From JAUVHV01 sp964523875 (GTDB lineage: Bacteria; Omnitrophota; Gorgyraeia; JABMRG01), in assembly GCA_964523875.1 (NCBI GenBank), contig CAZGAS010000041.1:1-11710 (forward strand): a stretch of 11,710 bases of DNA. The letters are read 5' to 3'. The position numbers and the translations under genes were made by a program. The notes beneath the pieces are model-generated. The model did not search any database. It saw only the letters and a list, made by a program, of their open reading frames with translations, and was not told the origin of the DNA. Positions 1 through 6,602 of this stretch are shown piece by piece. The first letter of the stretch is position 1, and each line of letters opens with the position of its first letter.

Positions 1-255
1 TTATACCAGAAATCAGTGTTGCACTAGTAACTTGAGTCTAGCCTGTCCCTAATAAGAGAAGGTATCTGTCAGAGAATTTCAATGTAAATGGTTAAGTGGG
101 GGTTGTACCTTTTTAACTTCAAATCAAGCTAATTTTCAAGCAAAAACTTTAAATCTTGTTACCAAAGGATACACTTTAGTATACATCATGTTTTTACATC
201 CGCATAGATTTTTCTATTGATAATTAATACTTATAATGATAGAATAGCCTTCCGT

Positions 256-630
256 ATGAGACATATAGCCATCTTTATAATAATCTTATCAGCTTCCTTC
301 AGCGTATTTCTTAGCCCACTCTTCGCGGCTGGCGAGATAAGAAAGCTTACAGGCCTATCTGCCAGTATGGACAGGATGGCCAAAGAAGAGAAGGCAGAAG
401 GAAAAAACTACCAGAAAGCAAAAGAGTTTATTCAGGGTACTGAGATAGCAAAAGGCCTTTCAGGAGATGAGATTAAAAAGCAGTGTGGTAATCCTGTAGT
501 AGAGGCAGATAATGGCCTAAGATGGGTCTACAAGCCGCCAACCTCCACTTTTTTTAAGGGTGAAAAGATATATTTCTTTTTTAACAGTGATGGCAAGCTT
601 AGCGATTGGGAGCAGGTATATCAGGATTAA
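256..630 (+). CDS. Small exported protein with a BamE/SmpA-like C-terminal region
   Basis: Seen: a 124-aa product with a classic signal peptide. M-R-H is followed by a hydrophobic run (residues 4-19) and a small-residue stretch, L-F-A-A, around residues 22-25, so cleavage is likely near residue 24 or 25. No cysteine follows, so it is not an obvious lipoprotein. A lysine/glutamate-rich helical stretch (about 38-60) leads to a compact segment (67-120) with the pattern G-L-S-x-x-E-I-x-x-x-x-G-N-P, then W-V-Y, then I-Y-F-F-F-N-S-D-G-K-L. This resembles the SmpA/BamE fold (G-x-P turn, W-x-Y strand, F-x-x-D-G-x-L hairpin). Start choice: an in-frame TTG at 217 would add 13 polar residues before the signal peptide, and neither start has a Shine-Dalgarno, so the ATG at 256 is preferred. 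Inference: periplasmic or outer-membrane-associated; the exact role is unknown. It lies 63 bp upstream of fabG on the same strand, with no evident functional link. Residue 77 is a lone mature cysteine. Confidence 0.7.
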   Translation: MRHIAIFIIILSASFSVFLSPLFAAGEIRKLTGLSASMDRMAKEEKAEGKNYQKAKEFIQGTEIAKGLSGDEIKKQCGNPVVEADNGLRWVYKPPTSTFFKGEKIYFFFNSDGKLSDWEQVYQD

Positions 631-693
631 TCTTGTAAATCTGTAAAATTTTGCTTGACTAGATACTAACTAATGTGTTAATCATATAATGTT

Positions 694-1434
694 ATGAAAT
701 TAATAGACAAGGTAGCTATAGTCACAGGAGCGGCAAGGGGCATAGGAAAAGAGATAGCTCTTGCCTTAGCCAATGAAGGCGCAAATATAGCAATATGCGA
801 TGTAGACAAAAATGCGCTTGAACAGGTTAAATCTGAGATAGAAGCCCTGGGCAGGGAGTGCTTTATCGCGGTTATTGATGTTGGAAAGACTGATTCCTGT
901 GAGGATATGGCTAATAAAACACTTGACAAATTCAGCAGAATTGATATACTCGTCAACAATGCCGGCATTACCAGAGACGCGTTACTAATGCGCATGAAAG
1001 AAGTTGACTGGGATGCGGTTCTTACCGTAAATCTAAAAGGTGCTTTCAATTTCACAAAAGCGGTTTGTAGGACAATGATTAAGCAGCGGTGTGGCAGGAT
1101 AGTCAATATCGCTTCAATTATCGGGATTATGGGGAACGCGGGCCAGGCTAATTACGCCGCGAGCAAGGCTGGACTTATAGGGCTTACCAAGAGTAGCGCT
1201 AAGGAGCTGGCTTCGCGAGGTGTAAATGTTAACGCGATTGCCCCCGGTTTTATCCAGACTCTTATGACAGATAAGCTTACAGATGAGCAAAAAGAGACAA
1301 TGTTGAAGCTTATACCTCTTGGGTCTTTAGGCAAGCCAAAGAATGTCGCGGATCTCGTTTTATTTTTGGTTAGTGATGCTTCATCATACATAACAGGTGA
1401 GGTAATAAAGGTTGATGGTGGCATGGTAATGTAA
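694..1434 (+). CDS. fabG: 3-oxoacyl-[acyl-carrier-protein] reductase FabG
   Basis: Cytosolic short-chain dehydrogenase/reductase that reduces 3-oxoacyl-ACP to 3-hydroxyacyl-ACP in fatty-acid elongation. Seen: 246 aa, the usual FabG length. The Rossmann glycine motif T-G-A-A-R-G-I-G is at residues 11-18, N-N-A-G at 88-91, and the catalytic tetrad is N113, S141, Y154 and K158 within Y-A-A-S-K. The C-terminal D-G-G-M is typical of FabG. D36 at the end of the second strand (C-D-V-D) is an acidic residue that in this superfamily usually favours NADH over NADPH, so NADH use is possible (inference). The ATG at 694 gives the canonical N-terminus but has no Shine-Dalgarno. TTGACT (655-660) with GTTAAT (677-682) could be a weak promoter giving a very short leader. 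The next gene is acpP after a 286-nt structured gap, and fabG-acpP-fabF is the conserved fab order. Confidence 0.96.
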   Translation: MKLIDKVAIVTGAARGIGKEIALALANEGANIAICDVDKNALEQVKSEIEALGRECFIAVIDVGKTDSCEDMANKTLDKFSRIDILVNNAGITRDALLMRMKEVDWDAVLTVNLKGAFNFTKAVCRTMIKQRCGRIVNIASIIGIMGNAGQANYAASKAGLIGLTKSSAKELASRGVNVNAIAPGFIQTLMTDKLTDEQKETMLKLIPLGSLGKPKNVADLVLFLVSDASSYITGEVIKVDGGMVM

Positions 1435-1443
1435 GCCAACAAC

Positions 1444-1618
1444 ATGAGTTACGCCTGCCGGTAGGCAGGGAGTAGCCGAGGACGAAATGTCCAGAAAAGC
1501 ATGCCCTGAGTAAAGCCGAAGGGTGCCGAGAGCTTTGCGAACGGTCAAAAGAGACGTAACTCATAAGTGTGAGTTTGCGCCGTAGGCGCATCAGCATTTG
1601 GCTGATATTCTGAGAATA
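1444..1618 (+). other. Hairpin-rich structured region between fabG and acpP (candidate leader RNA or composite repeat)
   Basis: This is most of the 286-nt fabG-acpP gap, and no convincing gene lies in it. An exact 10-bp inverted repeat, ATGAGTTACG at 1444-1453 and CGTAACTCAT at 1555-1564, encloses four local hairpins. These are CCTGCC-GGTA-GGCAGG (1454-1469); GGAC-GAAAT-GTCC (1480-1492); CCCT...AGGG (1504-1523) with apparent tandem G-A pairs and an inner G-C; and CCG...CGG (1526-1544) with an inner GC-TTT-GC. Three hairpins then follow back to back: TGCGCC-GTA-GGCGCA (1576-1590), ATCAGC-ATTTG-GCTGAT (1590-1606, sharing A1590) and TATTC-TGA-GAATA (1606-1618). A weaker stem at 1638-1646/1662-1670 ends in five T. 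Read as RNA, this is a closed multi-branch domain followed by a hairpin row in the acpP leader. Alternatively it is a cluster of short mobile palindromes. I recognise no known RNA family. Confidence 0.5.
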
Positions 1619-1720
1619 CGACGAAAAGGAGCATTCGAAGGATCTAAAAAGTATGGAAAGCTAGATTTTTCGGTTTATGCCTTTAGAATGATAGTAACAA
1701 TAAGAAAAGGAGGAAGTAAT

Positions 1721-1963
1721 ATGGCAACAGATGAAAAGGTAAAATCAATCATTGCAGAACAGTTGGGCGTTAAGCCTGATGAGGTGACTTCAGAGGCATC
1801 TTTTATTGATGACCTGGGTGCTGATTCTTTAGACACAGTAGAGCTTGTTATGGCTCTTGAAGAGGAATTTAGTATTGAGATACCAGATGAAGACGCAGAA
1901 AAGATGAGCAAGGTCTCAGAAGCTATCAAATATATTGAGAGCAAAGTTTCCGCAAAAAGCTAA
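1721..1963 (+). CDS. acpP: Acyl carrier protein
   Basis: Carries the growing acyl chain on a 4'-phosphopantetheine arm through fatty-acid synthesis in the cytosol. Seen: 80 aa, highly acidic, with the four-helix ACP pattern. The prosthetic-group motif G-A-D-S-L-D is at residues 33-38, so S36 is the attachment serine, and the recognition helix T-V-E-L-V-M-A-L-E-E-E-F follows it. Start choice: AGGAGG at 1708-1713 lies 7 nt before the ATG at 1721, and the protein then begins M-A-T-D-E-K as typical ACPs do. An in-frame TTG at 1598 would add 41 basic residues read through the preceding hairpin region, and is rejected. It is one of the few genes here with a near-perfect Shine-Dalgarno, as expected for a very abundant protein. 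fabF follows after 24 nt, so the two are almost certainly co-transcribed. Confidence 0.97.
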   Translation: MATDEKVKSIIAEQLGVKPDEVTSEASFIDDLGADSLDTVELVMALEEEFSIEIPDEDAEKMSKVSEAIKYIESKVSAKS

Positions 1964-1987
1964 TCTTAAATCCCCGCTAATATATAA

Positions 1988-3229
1988 ATGAAAAGACGCG
2001 TAGTTATTACAGGCCTTGGTATAGTATCTCCGATAGGCAATGGTAAAGATGAATATTGGCAAGCTCTAAAAGCCGGCAAAACTGGTGTATCTGAGATAAC
2101 CAGTTTTGATGCCTCTGCTTATACTTCCCGTGTTGCGGGAGTAGTGAGGGATTTTGACCTTACTCCTTATATGTCTAAAAAGGATATAAAGAGAAGTGAT
2201 AGGTTTACTCAATTTGCCATTGCCGCGGCTAGGATGGCTTTAGAGGATGCGAATCTTGATATTTCCACCATAGATCCTTATAAAGCAGGCGCTGTTATAG
2301 GCTCTGGCATAGGTGGTATTCATACTATCGAGAAAGAGCACCAGGTACTGATAAACGATGGCCCCTCCCGTGTATCCCCATTTTTTATTCCAATGATTAT
2401 AGTGAATATGGCAGCAGGCATGGTTGGTATCAACCTTGGGATAAAAGGGCCTAATTCCTGTTCTGTAACAGCTTGTGCATCTGGTAACCACTCTATTGGT
2501 GAAGCATTCAGGACTATACAACATGGATATGCTGATATTATGTTTTCAGGAGGAAGCGAAGCCGCTATAAGTCCTATGGGAATAGGTGGTTTTTGCGCGG
2601 CTAGGGCGTTATCAACAAGGAATGATGACCCTCAAAAGGCATCGAGGCCGTTTGATGCCCAAAGAAATGGTTTTGTAATGGCCGAAGGTTCAGGGATTGT
2701 ACTCTTAGAGGATTATGATCACGCAAAGAAAAGAGGCGCTAATATCTATGCTGAGGTTATTGGTTATGGCATGAGTTGTGATGCGTACCATATGACAGCA
2801 CCCAATCCAAATGGGGAAGGCGCTGTAAGGTGTATGCAGGAATCGTTGAAAGACGCGAATGTAAAGCCTGAAGAGGTGGGCTATATAAATGCCCACGGAA
2901 CATCAACAGTGCTTAATGACGTGATGGAGACAAAGGCTATTAAACTGGTATTCGGTAAGCGCGCTAAAGATATACCAATAAGTTCTACCAAATCAATGAC
3001 AGGTCATATGCTTGGTGCCGCTGGCGGAGTAGAGCTTGCGGCTACCGCTTTAACAATATTAAATAGTGTTGTACCTCCAACTATTAATTATGAATACCCT
3101 GACCCGGATTGTGACCTTGATTATGTGCCTAATAAAGCCAGGGAGATGGAAGTTGACATAGCTATATCTAATAGTCTTGGTTTTGGCGGACACAATGCTA
3201 CAATCGTGATAAAAAAGATTAAAGATTAG
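1988..3229 (+). CDS. fabF: 3-oxoacyl-[acyl-carrier-protein] synthase II (KAS II)
   Basis: Thiolase-fold condensing enzyme that joins malonyl-ACP to an acyl-enzyme intermediate, releasing CO2, in the elongation cycle. Seen: 413 aa, the standard FabF length. The catalytic triad is C163 in T-A-C-A-S-G, H303 in N-A-H-G-T-S-T and H340 in S-M-T-G-H-M-L-G-A-A-G, with the conserved K335 just before it. The C-terminal gating loop G-F-G-G-H-N (around 398-403) is intact. The N-terminus R-R-V-V-I-T-G-L-G-I-V-S-P-I-G is canonical, which fixes the ATG start although there is no Shine-Dalgarno; translation may be coupled to acpP 24 nt upstream. The Cys-His-His triad distinguishes it from chain-length-factor homologues that lack the cysteine. 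A long hairpin element begins 10 nt after its stop codon. Confidence 0.97.
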   Translation: MKRRVVITGLGIVSPIGNGKDEYWQALKAGKTGVSEITSFDASAYTSRVAGVVRDFDLTPYMSKKDIKRSDRFTQFAIAAARMALEDANLDISTIDPYKAGAVIGSGIGGIHTIEKEHQVLINDGPSRVSPFFIPMIIVNMAAGMVGINLGIKGPNSCSVTACASGNHSIGEAFRTIQHGYADIMFSGGSEAAISPMGIGGFCAARALSTRNDDPQKASRPFDAQRNGFVMAEGSGIVLLEDYDHAKKRGANIYAEVIGYGMSCDAYHMTAPNPNGEGAVRCMQESLKDANVKPEEVGYINAHGTSTVLNDVMETKAIKLVFGKRAKDIPISSTKSMTGHMLGAAGGVELAATALTILNSVVPPTINYEYPDPDCDLDYVPNKAREMEVDIAISNSLGFGGHNATIVIKKIKD

Positions 3230-3238
3230 CAATTAAAG

Positions 3239-3337
3239 AAACTTGAAATAAGTGTTCGAAACTGTTACCAAACCAAAGAGGACAGTGGGCTGTATTCTGC
3301 TCCCTGTCCCCTTTGGTTTGGTAACAGTTTCAAGTTT
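3239..3337. repeat. Long near-perfect inverted repeat between fabF and acd (terminator hairpin or MITE/REP-like element)
   Basis: Arms 3258-3285 and 3304-3331 are reverse complements over 28 bp with a single mismatch (A3279 against C3310), separated by an 18-nt loop. An outer pair, AAACTTGAAA at 3239-3248 and TTTCAAGTTT at 3328-3337, also matches exactly and shares TTTC (3328-3331) with the inner right arm. Relative to the right arm, the left arm therefore carries about 13 extra nucleotides. The element fills most of the 147-nt fabF-acd gap. The sequence after the right arm is T-rich but has no clean T-run, so as a terminator it is atypical, and the 28-bp stem is far longer than an intrinsic terminator needs. 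No coding sequence is inside it. It most likely forms a very stable RNA hairpin, whatever its origin. Confidence 0.85.
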
Positions 3338-3376
3338 ATTTGTTTTGAAAGAGAGCTATACACTAAAGGAGAAAAA

Positions 3377-4531
3377 ATGGATTACCTATTAACTGAAGAG
3401 CAGAATATGATTAGGGATCTTGCGCGCCAGATAGCGGATGAGAAGATACGCCCTGTTGCCGCTGAATACGATGAAAAAGAGGAATTTCCTTGGTCCATAC
3501 TCAAGGTTATAGCAGAGAGCGACCTCTCAGGTATTTATATCGAGGAGGCATATGGTGGCATGGGCGGCGGTATAACAGAACTTTGTATAGCCACTGAGGA
3601 GTTTTCAAAGGCATGTGGCGGTATAGCTGTTAGCTATGCGGCAAGCGCGTTGGGATCGTACCCGATTATACTTTACGGTTCAGAAGAGCAGAAGAAGAAA
3701 TATCTTCCTGACATCGCCAGTGGTAAGAAATTGGCTGCTTTTGGATTAACAGAAGCTAGTGCGGGAAGTGACGCGGGTGCTTTAAGTACTACAGCTATCA
3801 AAGATGGCGATTATTACATTCTAAACGGTGTAAAACAATGGATTACAAATGGCGGTGAGGCTGAAACATATACTATTGTAGCCATGACTGACAAATCAAA
3901 GGGGAGCCGTGGCGCAAGTACTTTTATTGTAGAAAAAGGCACACCTGGTTTTGAATTTGGCAAAAAAGAGAAGAAGCTTGGTATAAGGTCTTCGACTACA
4001 AGAGAATTGATATTCACAAACTGCAAGGTACCTAAAGAGAACCTTTTGGGCAAAGAAGGCCTAGGTTTTATAGTAGCTATGAAGACATTTGATAAGTCAC
4101 GTCCGGGAATAGGCGCGCAGGCTGTTGGTATAGCTCAGGGCGCGCTTGACCACGCGCTAAGATATGCGAAGGAACGCGTCCAGTTTGGAAAGCCTGTAAC
4201 AAGTTTTCAGGGTATACAGTTTATGTTAGCTGATATGGGTACACAGGTAGAGGCTGCCCGGGCTCTTGTTTATTCAACCGCTAAGCTGATAGATTCCGGA
4301 GCAAAGGATATATCAAAGTTATCCGCTATGTCAAAGCTCTTTGCCTCGGATGTCGCTATGAAGGTTACTACAGACGCCGTTCAGATATTTGGCGGTTATG
4401 GTTATATGCGAGAATATCCTGTAGAGAAATATATGCGTGACGCGAAGATTACACAGATATATGAAGGCACGAATCAGATACAGCGGAGTATTATAGCGTC
4501 AGAGATGATTAAGGAGATGCTGAGGAAATAG
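3377..4531 (+). CDS. Acyl-CoA dehydrogenase (short-chain/butyryl-CoA dehydrogenase type)
   Basis: FAD enzyme interconverting acyl-CoA and trans-2-enoyl-CoA; with the adjacent Etf it may run as an enoyl-CoA reductase. Seen: 384 aa, the usual length. Family signature 1, G-L-T-E-A-S-A-G-S-D, is at residues 124-132 and its neighbours; W-I-T-N-G-G is at 155-160; signature 2, Q-I-F-G-G-Y-G-Y-M-R-E-Y-P, lies near the C-terminus. The catalytic base is E363 in I-Y-E-G-T-N-Q-I-Q-R, the position used by short- and medium-chain members rather than isovaleryl-type ones. Start: AAAGGAGA (3365-3372) lies a few nt before the ATG. etfB starts 9 nt after the stop, so the three genes form one operon. Known: bcd-etfB-etfA and caffeyl-CoA reductase (carCDE) operons have this composition. 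The acyl substrate cannot be read from sequence, and no thiolase, crotonase or 3-hydroxyacyl-CoA dehydrogenase lies in the window. Confidence 0.95.
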   Translation: MDYLLTEEQNMIRDLARQIADEKIRPVAAEYDEKEEFPWSILKVIAESDLSGIYIEEAYGGMGGGITELCIATEEFSKACGGIAVSYAASALGSYPIILYGSEEQKKKYLPDIASGKKLAAFGLTEASAGSDAGALSTTAIKDGDYYILNGVKQWITNGGEAETYTIVAMTDKSKGSRGASTFIVEKGTPGFEFGKKEKKLGIRSSTTRELIFTNCKVPKENLLGKEGLGFIVAMKTFDKSRPGIGAQAVGIAQGALDHALRYAKERVQFGKPVTSFQGIQFMLADMGTQVEAARALVYSTAKLIDSGAKDISKLSAMSKLFASDVAMKVTTDAVQIFGGYGYMREYPVEKYMRDAKITQIYEGTNQIQRSIIASEMIKEMLRK

Positions 4532-4540
4532 CAGTTATCT

Positions 4541-5332
4541 ATGAATATTATAGTATGTATAAAACAGGTACCAGATACCGCTAATGTAAAGATAGACCCG
4601 CAGACTAATACCTTGATCCGCGAAGGCGTTGAGTCCATAATAAACCCCTTTGATATGTATGCTATTGAGGAGGCAGTACGCACTAAGGAGAAGCTAGGCG
4701 GCAATATAATCGTTATTACAATGGGTCCTCCACAGGCAGAGGCCGCTCTCCGCGAGGCTATATCTCTGGGTGCTGATGAAGGTATCCTTGTTTCTGACAG
4801 GGTCTTTGCGGGAAGTGACACATGGGCAACAAGCTACACCCTTGCATGTGCTATAAGAAAGATAGGCAAATTTGATATTATATTTTGCGGAAAACAAGCA
4901 GCGGATGGCGATACAGCCCAGGTAGGCCCGGGCATATCGATGCATCTTGATATCCCGCAGGTTACATATGTGAAGAAGATAGAAGATCTGACAACAGATA
5001 AGGCGAAGGTTGAGCGCATGACAGAAGAAGGCTACGAAATTGTAGAGACACCCTTGCCTGTTTTATTTACAGTTGTAAAGGAGATTAATGAGCCGCGGAT
5101 ACCTTCGTTAAAAGGTAAGATAAAGGCCAAATCCGCGCAGATAAAGACCTTGATGGCGAAAGATCTCGATGCTGATGAGAAATCATTAGGGTTAAATGGC
5201 TCACCGACACAGGTTGTGAAGATTTTTACTCCTCCTCCGCGTGAAGGGGGAGTAATGCTTGCGGGTTCTACACAAGAGATAGTAGATAAGTTAGTGGAAG
5301 TCCTTAAGGACGAATGTAAAAGTAAGATATAA
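4541..5332 (+). CDS. etfB: Electron transfer flavoprotein beta subunit, bifurcating type
   Basis: Beta subunit of the cytosolic flavoprotein that exchanges electrons with the acyl-CoA dehydrogenase. Seen: 263 aa, with N-terminal I-V-C-I-K-Q-V-P-D-T. N-P-F-D-M-Y-A-I-E-E-A (from residue 35, ending K-E at 49-50) and C-G-K-Q-A-A-D-G-D-T-A-Q-V-G-P at 116-130 are also present. Known: these two motifs (N-P-x-D-x-x-A-x-E-x-A and D-G-D-T-A-Q-V-G-P) mark Etfs that bind a second FAD in the beta subunit and bifurcate electrons. Canonical mitochondrial-type EtfB binds AMP there with a different sequence. Inference: NADH is oxidised at this FAD, with one electron sent to ferredoxin and one toward the dehydrogenase. 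The ATG lacks a Shine-Dalgarno and sits 9 nt after the acd stop; etfA starts 2 nt after this stop, so coupled translation is likely. Confidence 0.95.
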   Translation: MNIIVCIKQVPDTANVKIDPQTNTLIREGVESIINPFDMYAIEEAVRTKEKLGGNIIVITMGPPQAEAALREAISLGADEGILVSDRVFAGSDTWATSYTLACAIRKIGKFDIIFCGKQAADGDTAQVGPGISMHLDIPQVTYVKKIEDLTTDKAKVERMTEEGYEIVETPLPVLFTVVKEINEPRIPSLKGKIKAKSAQIKTLMAKDLDADEKSLGLNGSPTQVVKIFTPPPREGGVMLAGSTQEIVDKLVEVLKDECKSKI

Positions 5333-5334
5333 TC

Positions 5335-6531
5335 ATGGGTATAGAGATAATTACAGAGCAGTGCGTTGGCTGTCAGGCATGTTTGAAGGCATGCCCTTTT
5401 GGCGCGATAAGCTTGGAAGGAAATCTCGCTGTTATAGATTTTGATAAATGCACTTTGTGCGGGGCCTGCGTGGATTCATGTAAATTTGACGCTATACTAT
5501 TAAGAAAAGAAGAGGCAGCTCAGAGGGATATAGCAGCTTATAAAGGTGTTTGGGTCGTTGCGGAGCAATACAAAGGCAATATACAGAGCATTACTTATGA
5601 GCTTCTGGGTAAGGGCAGAGACCTTGCTGATAAATTAGGTGTTGAGCTATGTGCCGTGCTCTTAGGCAAGGATATGCGAGCAAAAACAGATGAGCTGATA
5701 CATCGCGGCGCCGAAAAAGTGTATATCGTGGATTCACCAAAACTTGCTCAATATCAGAGTGAGCCTTATTCCAAGGTTATTATTGAGCTTATAAATGAGT
5801 ATAAGCCGGAGATTGTATTATGCGGCGCTACATCAACAGGACGTTCATTAATAGCGAGGGTTGCGGTAAAGATCAATGCCGGTCTTACAGCGGATTGTAC
5901 AGGTCTTGACATAGACCAGGAAAAGGGGCTTTTTTTGCAAACACGCCCTGCTTTTGGCGGAAATATAATGGCTACTATTATCTGCCCGAATCATAGGCCC
6001 CAGATGGCGACTGTAAGGCATAAGGTTATGAAAGAGGCTGAGGTTGATACTTCAAGGAGCGGAGAAGTTATCGAGAAGACTTACAGTGAGAGCGTATTAT
6101 CATCAAGAACAAAAGTAGTCAATGTAATAGAAGAGGAAGGTCAATCAGTAAATCTTTCTGAGGCAGATATAATAGTGTCAGGAGGAAGAGGCCTGGGTAA
6201 GCCAGAAAACTTTGCCCTCCTGCATGAGTTGGCAGATGCGATAGGCGGCGCTGTAGGAGCTTCACGCGCTGCTGTTGATGCTGATTGGATAGTATACTCA
6301 CACCAGGTTGGCCAGACAGGCAAGACGGTCTGCCCAAAGATATATATATCATGTGGTATATCAGGTCAAATACAGCATTTGGCAGGTATGTCCTCTTCTG
6401 ATATTATTATAGCTATTAATAAAGATCCTGACGCGCCTATATTTAAGGCCGCGAATTATGGTATAGTTGGTGACCTTTTTGAAATAATCCCCGCTCTTAC
6501 AAAAAAGATTAAATCTATTCTTAATACCTGA
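5335..6531 (+). CDS. etfA: Electron transfer flavoprotein alpha subunit with N-terminal 2[4Fe-4S] ferredoxin domain
   Basis: FAD-binding alpha subunit of Etf, here 398 aa against about 320-340 for a plain EtfA. The extra length is an N-terminal bacterial ferredoxin domain. Cysteines 10, 13, 16 and 20 (followed by P21) and cysteines 39, 42, 45 and 49 form two complete C-x2-C-x2-C-x3-C sets for two [4Fe-4S] clusters. The Etf N-domain follows at about 70-260 and includes R-P-A-F-G-G-N at 204-210. The FAD domain (about 275-390) has G-G-R-G-L-G, G-A-S-R-A-A-V-D at 308-315, Q-V-G-Q-T-G-K-T at 324-331, C-G-I-S-G-Q-I-Q-H at 340-348 and I-N-K-D-P-D-A-P-I-F at 361-370. Known: the same fusion occurs in CarE of the Acetobacterium caffeyl-CoA reductase. 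Inference: the clusters wire the bifurcating FAD to soluble ferredoxin. The ATG has no Shine-Dalgarno and sits 2 nt after etfB. No clear terminator follows the gene. Confidence 0.96.
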   Translation: MGIEIITEQCVGCQACLKACPFGAISLEGNLAVIDFDKCTLCGACVDSCKFDAILLRKEEAAQRDIAAYKGVWVVAEQYKGNIQSITYELLGKGRDLADKLGVELCAVLLGKDMRAKTDELIHRGAEKVYIVDSPKLAQYQSEPYSKVIIELINEYKPEIVLCGATSTGRSLIARVAVKINAGLTADCTGLDIDQEKGLFLQTRPAFGGNIMATIICPNHRPQMATVRHKVMKEAEVDTSRSGEVIEKTYSESVLSSRTKVVNVIEEEGQSVNLSEADIIVSGGRGLGKPENFALLHELADAIGGAVGASRAAVDADWIVYSHQVGQTGKTVCPKIYISCGISGQIQHLAGMSSSDIIIAINKDPDAPIFKAANYGIVGDLFEIIPALTKKIKSILNT

Positions 6532-6573
6532 AACAGTTCCTGAAAATAGTTTTAAAAACCACGTTGTTTAATC

Positions 6574-6602
6574 TTGACAACCCGCCGATATTTTGCAATA
6601 AT
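6574..6602 (+). promoter_or_regulatory. Strong sigma70-type promoter for the smc leader
   Basis: TTGACA (6574-6579, perfect -35), a 17-nt spacer, then AATAAT (6597-6602, 5 of 6 to the -10 consensus) preceded by TG-C at 6594-6596, an extended -10. Transcription should start near 6609, giving a leader of about 125 nt before the smc TTG. An imperfect inverted repeat, CCCGCCGA (6581-6588) and TCGGTGGG (6613-6620), brackets the -10 and could be an operator. Confidence 0.75.

Noticed and set aside
3..35. Open frame ending in TGA at 33-35 (IPEISVALVT), a possible tail of an upstream gene
   Set aside because: Only ten codons are visible and nothing identifies a family, so it cannot be told from chance.
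29..168. Fragments AACTTGA (29-35), CCTGTCCC (42-49) and TGTTACCAAA (157-166) that also occur in the 3239-3337 element
   Set aside because: The matches are 7-10 nt, out of order and widely spaced; a degraded copy of the element is possible but not supportable by eye.
217..255. TTG start adding 13 residues to the exported protein
   Set aside because: It would put a polar stretch before the signal peptide and has no SD. The ATG at 256 gives a standard signal peptide.
655..690. TTGACT (655-660) paired with TATAAT (685-690) as the fabG promoter
   Set aside because: The 24-nt spacer is too long, and the start site would fall after the ATG at 694.
1598..1720. A 41-residue N-terminal extension of AcpP starting at an in-frame TTG
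   Set aside because: It is translated hairpin sequence, basic and unlike any ACP. The ATG at 1721 has an ideal SD and gives the normal 80-aa protein.
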